Part shown: positions 9,036 through 18,489 of the stretch, piece by piece
Layout of the letters: each line of letters begins with the position of its first letter
Numbering within the stretch: the first letter of the stretch is position 1
Assembly (NCBI GenBank): GCA_023957475.1
Contig: JAMLHA010000003.1
Coordinates: 1-64,000 of the forward strand
From: Crocinitomicaceae bacterium
GTDB lineage: Bacteria; Bacteroidota; Bacteroidia; Flavobacteriales_D; Crocinitomicaceae
Reading direction: 5' to 3'
Length of the DNA stretch: 64,000 bases
The notes under the pieces: model-generated
What the model was told of the DNA's origin: nothing
The model's database searches: none
The model's input: only the letters and a program-made list of their open reading frames with translations
Position numbers and translations under genes: made by a program

Positions 9036-10112
9036 CTACTTCTTATTTTCAATCGCCTTTAAATAATTCTTTAATTCTTGCTCATTTTCATTTTTCAGAA
9101 TCATCAAAGCATTATCTGATTCAACGACAATATAATTTTTTAGACCATCAATCATCACAGTTTTTTTATCTGGCACATTGATAAAGCAATTTTTTACATT
9201 AAATGTATGCACATTTTTACCTATGATAGAGTTATTAAAAGTATCTTTAGTTGAATGTTCGTACAAACTCTTCCATGTACCCAGATCACTCCAATCAAAA
9301 CTAGCCAATACCACATCAACATTGTTCGCTTTTTCCATCACTGCATAATCGATAGATATGTCTTGACACTTTTGAAATGATTGATTAATAAATGTTTGTT
9401 CATTAGAAGTATTGTAGAAAGATATATCTGCACAAAACAAATCAAATAAATCCTTTTGATATGTTTTAAGAGCTTCCAATACAGTGGTTGATTTCCAAAC
9501 AAAAATTCCAGAATTCCAATAAAAATTACCCGAACGAACAAAGAGTTCTGCTGTTTCCAAATTCGGCTTTTCTCTAAATTGTAAAACTTTTGTTACTTCT
9601 CCAACGTGAGCCTTTTTTTCTTTATTGAATTCAATGTATCCGTAGCCTGTATCAGGGCGAGTTGGTTTAATCCCCAATGTTACAATTTTATTATTATTGA
9701 TAGCATTCTCAACAGCCGTTTCAATTGTTTTTTTAAACTCGTCTTCTTTCATTATCAAGTGGTCAGAAGGGCAAACAATCATGCAGGCATCTTTATCCAA
9801 AAGATTTATTTTAGCAGCAGCATACGCAATACAAGGAGCTGTATTTTTACGTATCGGTTCTGTTAAAATTCTATCACGTTGCATGTTTGGCAATTGAGAT
9901 TGGATCATATCAACGTAGTTTTCATTGCTCAATATGAAAATATTTTGTTCAGGAACAATGTTCAACAACCGTTCGTACGTCATTTGTATCAAAGTTTTTC
10001 CTATACCTAAAACATCAATAAATTGTTTTGGTCGTTCAGGTGTGGACAATGGCCAAAAGCGACTTCCAACACCGCCAGCCATAATAACGGCATAAATACT
10101 TTTATTGTTCAT
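9036..10112 (-). CDS. Mannose-1-phosphate guanylyltransferase
   Basis: 358 residues. Makes GDP-mannose from GTP and mannose-1-phosphate for glycan synthesis. The nucleotidyltransferase signature MAGGVGSRFWPLSTPERPKQ is at residues 11-30, and the central motifs CPSDHLI and FREKPNLETA are present with YWNSGIFVWK downstream. The length fits the GMP-only form with a short left-handed beta-helix, lacking the C-terminal PMI cupin of bifunctional ManC. It overlaps the stop of the SprT-like gene by 4 nt, so the two are co-transcribed. Confidence 0.93.
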   Translation of the reverse strand: MNNKSIYAVIMAGGVGSRFWPLSTPERPKQFIDVLGIGKTLIQMTYERLLNIVPEQNIFILSNENYVDMIQSQLPNMQRDRILTEPIRKNTAPCIAYAAAKINLLDKDACMIVCPSDHLIMKEDEFKKTIETAVENAINNNKIVTLGIKPTRPDTGYGYIEFNKEKKAHVGEVTKVLQFREKPNLETAELFVRSGNFYWNSGIFVWKSTTVLEALKTYQKDLFDLFCADISFYNTSNEQTFINQSFQKCQDISIDYAVMEKANNVDVVLASFDWSDLGTWKSLYEHSTKDTFNNSIIGKNVHTFNVKNCFINVPDKKTVMIDGLKNYIVVESDNALMILKNENEQELKNYLKAIENKK

Positions 10113-10729
10113 TTTTTTTTCACTTCAACGGTTGCTAATTTATGTATCAGGTATTGTTTTCCACTATTAATATCAGTGCACAAATACCTTGTTCTTCTTA
10201 ATTCACCTTTTTTAAAAACTCTTATTCCTAGTGTAAAGTTAGCATATTTTGGGAGTTTTTCTAATGTTACCTCATTTTCAGTAAAAGAATCGTATCGTTT
10301 CAATACTCTATTTAGTTGAATATCACTACAAGAAGATGCTTTCATATTTACAAAAGAGTTAATCAAAGCATTTTCAATATCTTTAGGCATTACTTTCATT
10401 TCAATGATAGGTTCCATTAAAAGAATAAAATTACGCTTCCATTCATCTCCATGAGGTTTTACACTGTTTTTATATTCAATCCAAGTCTTCAAATGAGCAA
10501 ATTCATGGATTGTTGTTACCAAAAAAGCGTATTCATTTAAGTTGCCATTCACTGTAATTTGTGACTTGGTTTCACCTCTACCAGCTCTAAAATCACCAAG
10601 TTTTGTTTTTCTAGGCGCAACAATTTTAAAACTAACAGGATAAAGCAAAAACAAAGAAGCTACATAATCTTCTGTATTAGATGGTACATATTTAGTTAAT
10701 ACTTTTTTTATCTTTGTGCTCTTCTCCAT
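10109..10729 (-). CDS. SprT-like zinc metallopeptidase domain protein
   Basis: 206 residues when started at the ATG at 10729 (MEKSTKIKKVL). A longer reading frame to 10852 would run into the divergent permease gene and is not supported. HEFAH (residues 75-79) gives the HExxH zinc motif, with His93 in HGDEW as the likely third ligand; this arrangement is that of SprT-like proteins. The C-terminal part has LNRVLKRYDSF and a strand-rich tail ending in KYLIHKLATVEV. The cellular role is unknown; human SPRTN cleaves DNA-protein crosslinks. It precedes and overlaps the guanylyltransferase gene. Confidence 0.82.
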   Translation of the reverse strand: MEKSTKIKKVLTKYVPSNTEDYVASLFLLYPVSFKIVAPRKTKLGDFRAGRGETKSQITVNGNLNEYAFLVTTIHEFAHLKTWIEYKNSVKPHGDEWKRNFILLMEPIIEMKVMPKDIENALINSFVNMKASSCSDIQLNRVLKRYDSFTENEVTLEKLPKYANFTLGIRVFKKGELRRTRYLCTDINSGKQYLIHKLATVEVKKK

Positions 10730-10788
10730 GAGATTTTTTTTACAATTTATTGCAAATGAAAGAAAATATAACATTAATTTAGCACACG

Positions 10789-11535
10789 GTGATAAAAAAA
10801 CTTTTTGAAAATATTGGACTTTACTTTCAGATGTTGCGAGTTGTCTTCTCAAAACCTGAAAAATGGAGTGTATTTCGCAAACGTGTGTTTGATGAAATAC
10901 AAATAATTGGATTGAGTTCTATCTTAATTGTAGCAATCATGTCTGTATTTATTGGAGCGGTAATTGCTTTGCAAATTGCCTCTAATATGGACAGTCCATT
11001 ATTACCTTCCTATACTATTGGGTACATTACACGTTCCACTACAATTTTGGAGTTTTCACCAACCATCATGTCATTAATCCTAGCTGGTAAAGTAGGTTCA
11101 AATATCTCTTCTGAAATTGGAACAATGCGTATAACAGAACAAATTGACGCTTTGGAAATAATGGGTGTTAATTCATTGGCATATTTAGTTTTACCTAAAA
11201 TTGTTGCTGCTCTTATTTTCTTCCCTATTTTGGTGATTATTTCTATGTTTTTAAGTATTTGTGGAGGATGGATTGCATTGGTATTATCGCAAATGGGCTC
11301 TACTGAAGATTATATTTACGGAATCCGTGCATTCTTCAAATCATTTGAAGTAACATACGCTTTAACAAAAACAGTTGTGTTTGCATTTATTATTGTTTCA
11401 ATTGCATCTTTTTATGGTTATTACACAAGAGGAGGTGCTTTAGAAGTTGGTAAAGCTGCAACACAAGCTGTAGTTACAAATAGTATTACTGTACTTGTAT
11501 TTAATTTAATTTTAACTCAATTAATGCTACTCTAA
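10789..11535 (+). CDS. MlaE-family ABC transporter permease
   Basis: 248 residues, about five hydrophobic segments, inner membrane. The family signature is seen in EIGTMRITEQIDALEIMGVN, the cytoplasmic coupling helix that contacts the ATPase. MlaE-type permeases move phospholipids between the inner membrane and an MCE-domain (MlaD) ring. The start used is GTG at 10789, giving VIKKLFENIGLYFQMLRVVF, which matches the amphipathic N-terminal helix of relatives; an ATG at 10828 is the alternative. TAA/ATG overlap with the ATPase gene shows translational coupling. No MCE gene follows. Confidence 0.9.
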   Translation: MIKKLFENIGLYFQMLRVVFSKPEKWSVFRKRVFDEIQIIGLSSILIVAIMSVFIGAVIALQIASNMDSPLLPSYTIGYITRSTTILEFSPTIMSLILAGKVGSNISSEIGTMRITEQIDALEIMGVNSLAYLVLPKIVAALIFFPILVIISMFLSICGGWIALVLSQMGSTEDYIYGIRAFFKSFEVTYALTKTVVFAFIIVSIASFYGYYTRGGALEVGKAATQAVVTNSITVLVFNLILTQLMLL

Positions 11536-12299
11536 TGATTGAAGTTAAAAATATCAATAAATCTTTTTCTGGAAATCAAATTCTATTTGATATCAATGCT
11601 CAATTTTTACAAGGAAAAGTAAATTTAATCATTGGGCAATCTGGTAGTGGAAAATCTGTTTTAGCCAAAAATATCGTTGGATTGCATACACCTGATACAG
11701 GTGAGGTGCTTTTTGATGGACGTAATTTTGTACAGATGTCACGCCAAGAAAAGACAGAAGTTAGAAAAGAAATTGGAATGCTTTTTCAAGGGTCTGCACT
11801 TTTCGATTCTATGACTGTTGAAGAAAACGTAATGTTTCCTCTAAAAATGTTTACCAATAAAAGTCACAAAGAGCGTTTGGATAGAGCCAATTTTTGTTTA
11901 GAACGTGTAAATCTGTCTGGTAAGAACAAACTATATCCTTCTGAATGTAGTGGAGGAATGCAAAAGCGTATTGCAATTGCCCGTGCTATAGCAATGCAAC
12001 CAAAATATTTATTTTGCGACGAACCTAACTCTGGTTTGGATCCTAAAACCTCCATTGTAATTGATGGGTTGATTCAGGAGATTACTTATGAATACAATAT
12101 GACAACCATTGTTATCACTCATGACATGAACTCTGTTATTGAAATCGGTGATCGTGTAATGTTTATCTACAAAGGAAAAAAATGGTGGGAAGGAGATAGA
12201 AATTCTATTCTTACTACCGACAATCAAGAAATAATTGATTTTGTATATGCATCTTCATTCATGAAAGAAATTCGTGATAATATGCAAAAAAAGATATAA
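11535..12299 (+). CDS. MlaF-like ABC transporter ATP-binding protein
   Basis: 254 residues with a complete nucleotide-binding domain: Walker A GQSGSGKS (34-41), Q-loop MLFQGSALFDSMTVEENVMF, signature CSGGMQKRIAIARA, Walker B YLFCDEPNSGLDP and switch His in TIVITHDMNS. Cysteine rather than L before SGG is usual for MlaF. With the adjacent permease it forms a lipid-trafficking ABC importer/exporter whose direction cannot be told. A very long palindromic terminator follows immediately. Confidence 0.92.
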   Translation: MIEVKNINKSFSGNQILFDINAQFLQGKVNLIIGQSGSGKSVLAKNIVGLHTPDTGEVLFDGRNFVQMSRQEKTEVRKEIGMLFQGSALFDSMTVEENVMFPLKMFTNKSHKERLDRANFCLERVNLSGKNKLYPSECSGGMQKRIAIARAIAMQPKYLFCDEPNSGLDPKTSIVIDGLIQEITYEYNMTTIVITHDMNSVIEIGDRVMFIYKGKKWWEGDRNSILTTDNQEIIDFVYASSFMKEIRDNMQKKI

Positions 12300-12304
12300 G
12301 TTTT

Positions 12305-12357
12305 ACTATAATAAAAATAGGGTGTTCGATAATCGAACACCCTATTTTTATTATAGT
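12305..12357. terminator. Bidirectional terminator with 26-bp perfect stem
   Basis: A 53-nt perfect palindrome with a single central base: 26 bases starting ACTATAATAAAAATAGGGTG pair with their exact reverse complement. It sits between the convergent ATPase and metalloprotease genes; A-runs on one side and T-runs on the other suit termination in both directions. Confidence 0.85.
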
Positions 12358-12368
12358 ATTTGAACTAA

Positions 12369-15176
12369 CTATTCAACCACAATTTGAGAAACTCGGTTGT
12401 TAGAACCTAATTTTGTATTAACAAGATAACTTCCAGATGAAACGTTGTGCAAGTCAATAGTCACTTCATTTGAGCTTGGTTTAACCTGTGTAACAATTCT
12501 TCCAACATGATCAGTTACAACTACCTCATCAATAATTTCAACACTCACAATTGTAATCATTCCTTTTGATGGATTAGGGAATAACTTAAACCCTTCAGCA
12601 TTGATATCCTCAATACCTGCACATCCATCAACGATTAATTGATTACTTGCTGTATTTGAACATCCTGTTGTACTAGATGTAATGCTATACACAATTGTTT
12701 TAGAACCCAAACCAGCAGTTGAAGGTGAAAATTGACTTCCTAAAACCCCTGGTCCACTATATGTTCCACCAGCAGGAGAACCTTGAGTTAACGTTATCGG
12801 ATTATGATAAATACAAACAGTTGGTAAACTTGCCAACGCTACAGTTGGTAACGCATTCACAATAATTTGATTTGTTGCCGAATTGCTACAACCTGTTGTT
12901 GGATTCGTGTATGTATAAGTAATTGTTTTTGTTCCACTTCCAGCTGTAGATGGATTAAATGTTGTTCCACTAACACCTGAACCACTATATGTTCCACCAG
13001 CAGGGGAACCTTGATTCAATGTAATTGAACTTGCATTTTGACAAACAGTTGGTAAACTTCCAAGAGTAACGGTTGGTAACGGTTTAACAGTAATGGAATT
13101 GTTTGCACTTGAAGCTCCGGAATTAATGCTTAATGAAATAGTTTTAGCACCATCGTTTGAATAAGTCACTACATGTGGTCCTGCTCCCGTTGCTGTTGCA
13201 GGGCTTGCTCCAGCTCCAAAGTTCCAGTTCCATGAAGTTGCACCAGAAGAAGTGTTTGTGAAGGTTACTGTTTGTCCTACACATACAGAACTTGAAGATG
13301 CTGTAAAGCTTGCATTTTGAGGTCCTGCTGTAACACCAGAAATATTCACATTATCAATATAAACTTGATTTCCCCAACCGGAAGTTCCTCTAAATTTAAT
13401 TTTAACTTGATTCTGACCGATATAAGGCGTTAAATCCACAGTTTCATTTCTCCAAGTTGCTGGATTAGTGTAACCATTTCCACCAGCTTCTGTTTGTAAA
13501 GTTGAACCTGATTTTGAATAAATAACTTCATAAGGCATACCACACCCTGGAGAAATTAAAACTTCTAATTTGTCGTTTAAAGTTGTACCACCTGAAACAT
13601 AAGGTCTATAAGCTACATCAAAAGTTAAAGTTGTAGAAGATACGGTTGACAAATCAATTGCAGGTGTATTTAAGTCATCTATATCCCCCATGTTATTACT
13701 AGTAGGGTCGAATCTCAAGTTAGCAGAATTCCCAGCAGTTGGTGCTGTGCCTTTTGTGCCATTTCTTCCCCAAGTATACGCATTTCCTCCATTATTAACT
13801 GTCCAACCTGTAGGAGGGAAAGTTGCGTTTACAAAACCTTCTACAAATGGTAAAGACACAGGAGTAACACTTGCCGCTACTGTTATATATGACGTATTGG
13901 TTATTGTTCTTGATCCAGCACTAGATGAAGTAATTGCAACACTTACGTTGTAACTACCAGCTGTAGAATAAGTAACAGTAGGGTTTGCTTGTGTTGATGT
14001 TGCAGGTGTACCTCCTGGAAAACTCCATGAATAAGAGGTTATTGCTACATCAGTATTTGTCACAGAGAATGTTGTAGATGCTCCTTGGCAAATACCAACA
14101 GATGTTGCATCTAATAGAGTACTACACAATGATGTTGTTGAAGGAAGAACACCAACTGCTTTTAGATTTGCTTCTGTCCAGATATTATTTCTTCCTGCTA
14201 TAGAGCTAGTGAGGGCTGTTCGCATTCTTGTAACCTGTCCATTTGTAAACATTTTTGAGCAATACGAATAATCCATGTAGTTTTCATAATTTTCTACAAT
14301 ACTAGCATTACAATTTTTTGCACTTGAGGCTGTCGGACATGATGTAAAACCTTTAGTTAGTGGTGTATCAGCAACACCATCATCTCCACAAGAAACACCT
14401 GGTTGATTTCCATCACCCCAAATATGTTTTAAATTTAGCCAGTGCCCCGCTTCATGTGTCAATGTTCTACTAGTAAATTCACTAGATGTACCAATAGATC
14501 CACAGTAATCATATTCCACAAATATTCCATTATAAAACATGTTTGTAGCATTTGCAGTTGCATTTCCTTGAGGAAGATAAGTATATCCAGCTGCACCTCC
14601 AATATCTTTACAAACATAGATGTTTAGGTATTTATTATGAGGCCAAACACCTTGATAAACATTGTTTCCAGCAACAATAGCATTTACTTGACTTTGTCCA
14701 TTTGATCCATTGGTTGTTTGGGTAGATTGCGTACGTGTTATTCCATTAAAACAAGTCCCATCTGGAGCAGTTTTAGCCAATGAAAATTCTATTTCCACAT
14801 CACCTGCAATCGGTAAAAATGTTGAATAAACATTATTTACATCTGCATTTTGTTTTCTATAATCTCTATTTAAAATTCGAACAGCATCAATGACTTGAGC
14901 ATCAGATATATTTTCAGTACCACCATTGTGCAAAATATGAAACACAACTGGAATTGTATAAACTGTTCCTCTTGGAGAAATGGTTGTGTTTTCTTGTAAT
15001 GACAATTGTTGAGCGACCAAATATTCTTGGTATCTAGCTGGATCTTCAATCTGCATACGTTCTAACATTGCATACTGATCACATTTTCTAGCTTCGTGAT
15101 TGGTTTCAACATTTCGTTGACCAAAAGAAATTGTTGCAAGGAATAAACTTGCAATAAGGAGTATATTTTTTCTCAT
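12369..15176 (-). CDS. Secreted M43-type (pappalysin-like) zinc metalloprotease with PKD domains and T9SS tail
   Basis: 935 residues. Signal peptide (1-19, ending SFGQ); propeptide; M43-type catalytic domain with the extended zinc motif HEAGHWLNLKH at about residue 242 (HExxHxxGxxH type) and the Met-turn NYMDYSYCSKMF; a PKD domain with the motif SYSWSFPGGTPATS; a MAM/jelly-roll-like region (about 450-615); further PKD and two near-identical Ig-like repeats with the motif AGSGTKTITYTYTNPTTGCS; and a type-A T9SS sorting domain from GFKLFPNPSKGM to the end. It is expected to be exported to the surface or medium and to degrade protein. The twin 90-residue repeats are also similar in DNA. Confidence 0.93.
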   Translation of the reverse strand: MRKNILLIASLFLATISFGQRNVETNHEARKCDQYAMLERMQIEDPARYQEYLVAQQLSLQENTTISPRGTVYTIPVVFHILHNGGTENISDAQVIDAVRILNRDYRKQNADVNNVYSTFLPIAGDVEIEFSLAKTAPDGTCFNGITRTQSTQTTNGSNGQSQVNAIVAGNNVYQGVWPHNKYLNIYVCKDIGGAAGYTYLPQGNATANATNMFYNGIFVEYDYCGSIGTSSEFTSRTLTHEAGHWLNLKHIWGDGNQPGVSCGDDGVADTPLTKGFTSCPTASSAKNCNASIVENYENYMDYSYCSKMFTNGQVTRMRTALTSSIAGRNNIWTEANLKAVGVLPSTTSLCSTLLDATSVGICQGASTTFSVTNTDVAITSYSWSFPGGTPATSTQANPTVTYSTAGSYNVSVAITSSSAGSRTITNTSYITVAASVTPVSLPFVEGFVNATFPPTGWTVNNGGNAYTWGRNGTKGTAPTAGNSANLRFDPTSNNMGDIDDLNTPAIDLSTVSSTTLTFDVAYRPYVSGGTTLNDKLEVLISPGCGMPYEVIYSKSGSTLQTEAGGNGYTNPATWRNETVDLTPYIGQNQVKIKFRGTSGWGNQVYIDNVNISGVTAGPQNASFTASSSSVCVGQTVTFTNTSSGATSWNWNFGAGASPATATGAGPHVVTYSNDGAKTISLSINSGASSANNSITVKPLPTVTLGSLPTVCQNASSITLNQGSPAGGTYSGSGVSGTTFNPSTAGSGTKTITYTYTNPTTGCSNSATNQIIVNALPTVALASLPTVCIYHNPITLTQGSPAGGTYSGPGVLGSQFSPSTAGLGSKTIVYSITSSTTGCSNTASNQLIVDGCAGIEDINAEGFKLFPNPSKGMITIVSVEIIDEVVVTDHVGRIVTQVKPSSNEVTIDLHNVSSGSYLVNTKLGSNNRVSQIVVE

Positions 15177-15291
15177 AGGTTATTTAATTAAAGGTTAGAC
15201 CTATAAAAAAAAATTTTAATTTTGAAAAAAAACATTAACAATTTTTAACGGCACATTTTTTGATAGTGTTTTTTATATAAAGTTTAAAACT

Positions 15292-15672
15292 ATGAAATTT
15301 ATTTACGTTTTCATAACAACCATTTTAATGATACTTCCTCTTCAAGGAGTGCCATACGCTAAGCTAGATGCTGCTTTCGATCAAAAAAATGCCGAATCAA
15401 TTGTGGCTTTAGCAAAGGAAAAAGTGCTTTTAAACATACTTGGAAAAGAGGGTGTTTATTCCAGATCTCAAGCATTATTAGTGTTGAAAGATTTTTTCAA
15501 TAATAAAGGTGCTTCAAATTTTAGCTATACATTTAAAAGTAGTGAGTCTGAAACTGATACATTTGCTATTGGAAATTTATCCTGCAACAACGTTAAACAC
15601 AGAGTCACAATACATTTTAAAGCAACAGAAAACGATTATAAAATTGAAAGTATCACAATAGAAAAAGAATAA
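15292..15672 (+). CDS. DUF4783 family periplasmic protein
   Basis: 126 residues: a short signal peptide (MKFIYVFITTILMILPLQG) and an NTF2/SnoaL-like domain with the DUF4783 pattern NILGKEGVYSRSQALLVLKD and FAIGNLSC. DUF4783 is restricted to Bacteroidota and commonly lies next to nadC, as here with a one-base gap. Function unknown. The alpha-plus-beta fold suggests binding of a small ligand, which is inference. Confidence 0.82.
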   Translation: MKFIYVFITTILMILPLQGVPYAKLDAAFDQKNAESIVALAKEKVLLNILGKEGVYSRSQALLVLKDFFNNKGASNFSYTFKSSESETDTFAIGNLSCNNVKHRVTIHFKATENDYKIESITIEKE

Positions 15673-15673
15673 A

Positions 15674-16543
15674 ATGGAATTTACAAAAGAAAACAAAGAC
15701 GCTCTTAATCATATAATAAAAAACGCATTAACAGAAGATATTGGTGATGGTGACCATTCAAGTTTAGCTTGTGTACCGACTGAGGCAGTAGGAAAAGCAA
15801 AACTCATTATTAAAGATCATGGTGTTTTAGCTGGCGTAGAATTTGCCCAACTAATTTTTAATTATTACGACCCTTCATTAAAAATGACCATTTTCATTGA
15901 AGATGGAGCGGTAGTTAAACCTGGACTAATCGCTTTTGAAGTTGAAGGGAAATCTCAATCAATTTTAGCCACAGAACGATTAGTATTGAATTTTATGCAA
16001 CGAATGAGTGGCATTGCTACACAAACAAATGCCATTGTAAAAAAAATAGATGGATTGAATTCCAAATTATTAGATACTCGTAAAACCACTCCAGGGATTC
16101 GTCTATTAGAAAAATGGGCTGTTAGAATTGGTGGTGGATACAATCATCGCTTTGCACTCTATGACATGATTATGTTAAAAGACAATCACATTGACTATGC
16201 AGGAGGAATACAGCAAGCTATTTCAAGAACCAATGAATACCTCAAAACCAATAATAAACAATTAAAAATTGAAATTGAAGTACGCAATCAAGATGAATTA
16301 AATCAAGTGTTATCCGTTGGTAATGTTGACCGAATAATGCTCGATAACTTTACTCCTAACGAAATTAAAGAGGTTATATCAAGAATTCCTAAACATTTTG
16401 AGATTGAAGCATCGGGTGGTATTACCATTGACAACATCAGAGATTATGCAGAAACAGGTGTTGACTTTATTTCAGTTGGAGCATTAACTCATTCATTTAA
16501 GAGCTTAGATATGAGCTTAAAAGCCGATTTTAGTAACTATTAA
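15674..16543 (+). CDS. nadC: Nicotinate-nucleotide pyrophosphorylase (carboxylating)
   Basis: 289 residues. Converts quinolinate and PRPP to nicotinate mononucleotide in de novo NAD synthesis. Signatures: EDIGDGDHSS near the N-terminus, RMSGIAT, DTRKTTPGIRLLEKWAVRIG, HRFALYDMIMLKDNHI and IEASGGITIDNI with VDFISVGALTHS at the C-terminus. Arg and Lys residues of RKTTPG and of LKDNH bind substrate phosphates and carboxylates in the family. It directly follows DUF4783 in one operon. Confidence 0.96.
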   Translation: MEFTKENKDALNHIIKNALTEDIGDGDHSSLACVPTEAVGKAKLIIKDHGVLAGVEFAQLIFNYYDPSLKMTIFIEDGAVVKPGLIAFEVEGKSQSILATERLVLNFMQRMSGIATQTNAIVKKIDGLNSKLLDTRKTTPGIRLLEKWAVRIGGGYNHRFALYDMIMLKDNHIDYAGGIQQAISRTNEYLKTNNKQLKIEIEVRNQDELNQVLSVGNVDRIMLDNFTPNEIKEVISRIPKHFEIEASGGITIDNIRDYAETGVDFISVGALTHSFKSLDMSLKADFSNY

Positions 16544-16586
16544 TAAATTTTAGTTCTTGTTTTTTAGTTGATTTCGCTTATTAATC

Positions 16587-16616
16587 TTGACATTTTTGGC
16601 ATTTTATATATATTTG
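16587..16616 (+). promoter_or_regulatory. Promoter of tRNA-Leu
   Basis: TTGACA at 16587-16592 and TATATTTG at 16609-16616, 16 nt apart, with the tRNA starting 11 nt later. One of the best-formed promoters in the window. Confidence 0.75.
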
Positions 16617-16627
16617 CGACATCAAAA

Positions 16628-16709
16628 GCCCACGTGGTGGAATTGGTAGACACGCCATCTTGAGGGGGTGGTGCCACTAGGTGTACCAGTTCGAATCTGG
16701 TCGTGGGCA
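16628..16709 (+). tRNA. tRNA-Leu (anticodon GAG)
   Basis: Acceptor GCCCACG pairs with CGTGGGC; discriminator A; CCA is not encoded. The anticodon stem CCATC/GGTGG encloses the loop TTGAGGG with GAG at its centre, which reads CTC and CTT. A long variable arm follows, and the T-arm is CCAGTTCGAATCTGG. The length of 82 nt and the variable arm are those of a class II leucine tRNA. Confidence 0.97.
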
Positions 16710-16713
16710 CAAA

Positions 16714-16747
16714 AAGAAGAGTATTCGGTATTTCGAGTACTCTTTTT
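16714..16747. terminator. Terminator after tRNA-Leu, overlapping aroB stop
   Basis: AGAGTATTCG pairs with CGAGTACTCT (one G-T pair), loop GTATTT, flanked by A-run and T-run. The T-run contains the aroB stop codon on the other strand, so it probably terminates both transcripts. Confidence 0.8.
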
Positions 16748-17828
16748 AATTTAACGACGTGGATGATTTACTCATTAGGTAAACCAACGAATCCATAAAT
16801 AATTGTTCCGTAACAGGCTGATCGTACAAACAACTTCCTATTCCGTCTAACAAACAACATTGGATTTTGCCCGAATGATTCTTTTTATCATTGTATAACA
16901 ATTCGATAATTGTAGGAAAATCATCCATTGGAATGGTTGGTATCGGATACCAATTTAAAATAGTTTGTTCTATTTCAAAAAAAGCATCCTTTGGTAGTAT
17001 TCCTAATTTTTGAGAAACAAAACTTTCCATAAGCATTCCTAGGGCAACACAATATCCATGATCTTTCGCTTCACTCTGCAGATAATACCCTTCAATAGCA
17101 TGCCCCATTGTATGTCCAAAATTCAATATTTTACGAAAACCTTTTTCTTGAGGATCGTCATTCACAACAGCAACTTTAATAGAGGCAATATCTCGAAGCA
17201 ATAAATCATCTTTCAATTCTAATAAATCTTCAATTTCAACTAATTTTTGCCACAATGAAACATCTTTAATCAACCCGTGTTTCAAAGCCTCTGCATAACC
17301 ATTCACCATTTCTTTAATGGGAAGTGTTTCTAAAAAAGTTTTATCAATAAAAATAGCTTTCGGAAAACGAAAAACGCCCAATTGGTTTTTATAAATATCT
17401 AAATCCACTCCATTTTTTCCGCCTATAGACGCATCTATCATTCCTAGAAAGGTTGTGGGAATATGAATAAAATCAACACCACGCTTATACAAGGAAGCTA
17501 TAAAACCACCCATATCAGTAACAACTCCACCACCCAAATTTATTACCAAATCTCTTCGCCCTATTCCATATTCAGATAAAGCTTCCCACACTTGATGACA
17601 CACATCTATGGTCTTATTTTCTTCTCCAACAGGAAGCAACATCACTTCTGCTGTAGATAAGAACTCAAAAGAAGTGATTAAATAATCCAAACAATGCTCA
17701 TTGGTATTCTCATCAGCTATAATTATAATTTTAGAGTTGGAGTATTCTTTGAGCACCAACGTACTAAAGTTTGAATCAACTAGTGAACCAATTTCAATTG
17801 GACAATCAATATTTTGAAGCGCGTACAT
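16746..17828 (-). CDS. aroB: 3-dehydroquinate synthase
   Basis: 360 residues. Converts DAHP to 3-dehydroquinate, the second step of the shikimate pathway, using NAD and a divalent metal. Signatures: INLGGGVVTDMGGFIASLYK, IPTTFLGMIDASIGGKNGVD, metal/active-site segment NGYAEALKHGLI, and the C-terminal zinc histidines in FGHTMGHAIEG. A complete single-domain protein. It is transcribed towards tRNA-Leu, with PAP2 and obg upstream on the same strand about 70 bp away. Confidence 0.96.
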   Translation of the reverse strand: MYALQNIDCPIEIGSLVDSNFSTLVLKEYSNSKIIIIADENTNEHCLDYLITSFEFLSTAEVMLLPVGEENKTIDVCHQVWEALSEYGIGRRDLVINLGGGVVTDMGGFIASLYKRGVDFIHIPTTFLGMIDASIGGKNGVDLDIYKNQLGVFRFPKAIFIDKTFLETLPIKEMVNGYAEALKHGLIKDVSLWQKLVEIEDLLELKDDLLLRDIASIKVAVVNDDPQEKGFRKILNFGHTMGHAIEGYYLQSEAKDHGYCVALGMLMESFVSQKLGILPKDAFFEIEQTILNWYPIPTIPMDDFPTIIELLYNDKKNHSGKIQCCLLDGIGSCLYDQPVTEQLFMDSLVYLMSKSSTSLN

Positions 17829-17895
17829 ACAAACTGTTTTTACGAAATTAGTAATTCATAAAACAATAATGAAATGAAACGAAATGAAAATAAAT

Positions 17896-18489
17896 TTATT
17901 TTGAATTGAATTGATTCTCAAATTGAAGATAAATGTATTTGTAAATCAAAAAAGCGACACCTGTTCCAATAATAAATCCACCTATAATATCTGATAAGTA
18001 ATGAACTGCAAAATATATTCGACTATATGATATAAGTATTGAAAGTATTAACAATGTAGGTAACAATCTTTTATAATAAGGTTGCATAACCCAACCTACA
18101 AACCACGATAAGGCAAAGAAATTACCAGCGTGAGAGGATACAAATCCATATTGACCTCCTTTGTAAAAGTCGCCATTTTCAAATTGATAAAAATGTAACG
18201 TATCTGTAATTAGTAAATTGTGTGATGGACGGTAACGTTGAACCAATTCTTTTATAATTCCAGAACAAATAAAATCGGTGCAGCCAACAACTGAAATAGT
18301 ACAAACAAAATAGAACAATGCTTTTTTCCACCCCAATTGCTTGAATCCTAAATAGATTAAAAATACATACAATGGAATCCAAGTAACTCGTGCCGAAAAT
18401 GTCCACATAACATCATCTAATAGAGGTGAATTCCAGCTATTAATTGCTACGACAATAGCTCTATCTATAGATTCGAACCATTCAATCAT
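17896..18489 (-). CDS. PAP2-superfamily membrane phosphatase
   Basis: 197 residues with about five transmembrane segments. The three-part acid phosphatase motif is present: KELVQRYRP (KX6RP), SSHAGN (SxH, with the nucleophile-assisting His), and [12 protein letters not shown] (SRX5HX3D). Such enzymes dephosphorylate lipid phosphates, for example undecaprenyl pyrophosphate or phosphatidic acid, at the outer face of the inner membrane. Its start overlaps the end of obg by 8 nt, so it is translated from the same mRNA. Confidence 0.9.
   Translation of the reverse strand: MIEWFESIDRAIVVAINSWNSPLLDDVMWTFSARVTWIPLYVFLIYLGFKQLGWKKALFYFVCTISVVGCTDFICSGIIKELVQRYRPSHNLLITDTLHFYQFENGDFYKGGQYGFVSSHAGNFFALSWFVGWVMQPYYKRLLPTLLILSILISYSRIYFAVHYLSDIIGGFIIGTGVAFLIYKYIYLQFENQFNSK

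Noticed and set aside
10730..10852. An N-terminal extension of the SprT-like protein
   Set aside because: It overlaps the divergent permease gene and adds no conserved sequence; the ATG at 10729 fits.
12600..13080. Near-identical ~280-bp units considered as a CRISPR or satellite repeat
   Set aside because: They are the in-frame Ig-like repeats of the metalloprotease, with no spacer structure.
13690..13953. Long plus-strand frames opposite the M43 protease gene
   Set aside because: Antisense shadows of a repeat-rich coding sequence, without starts or promoters of their own.
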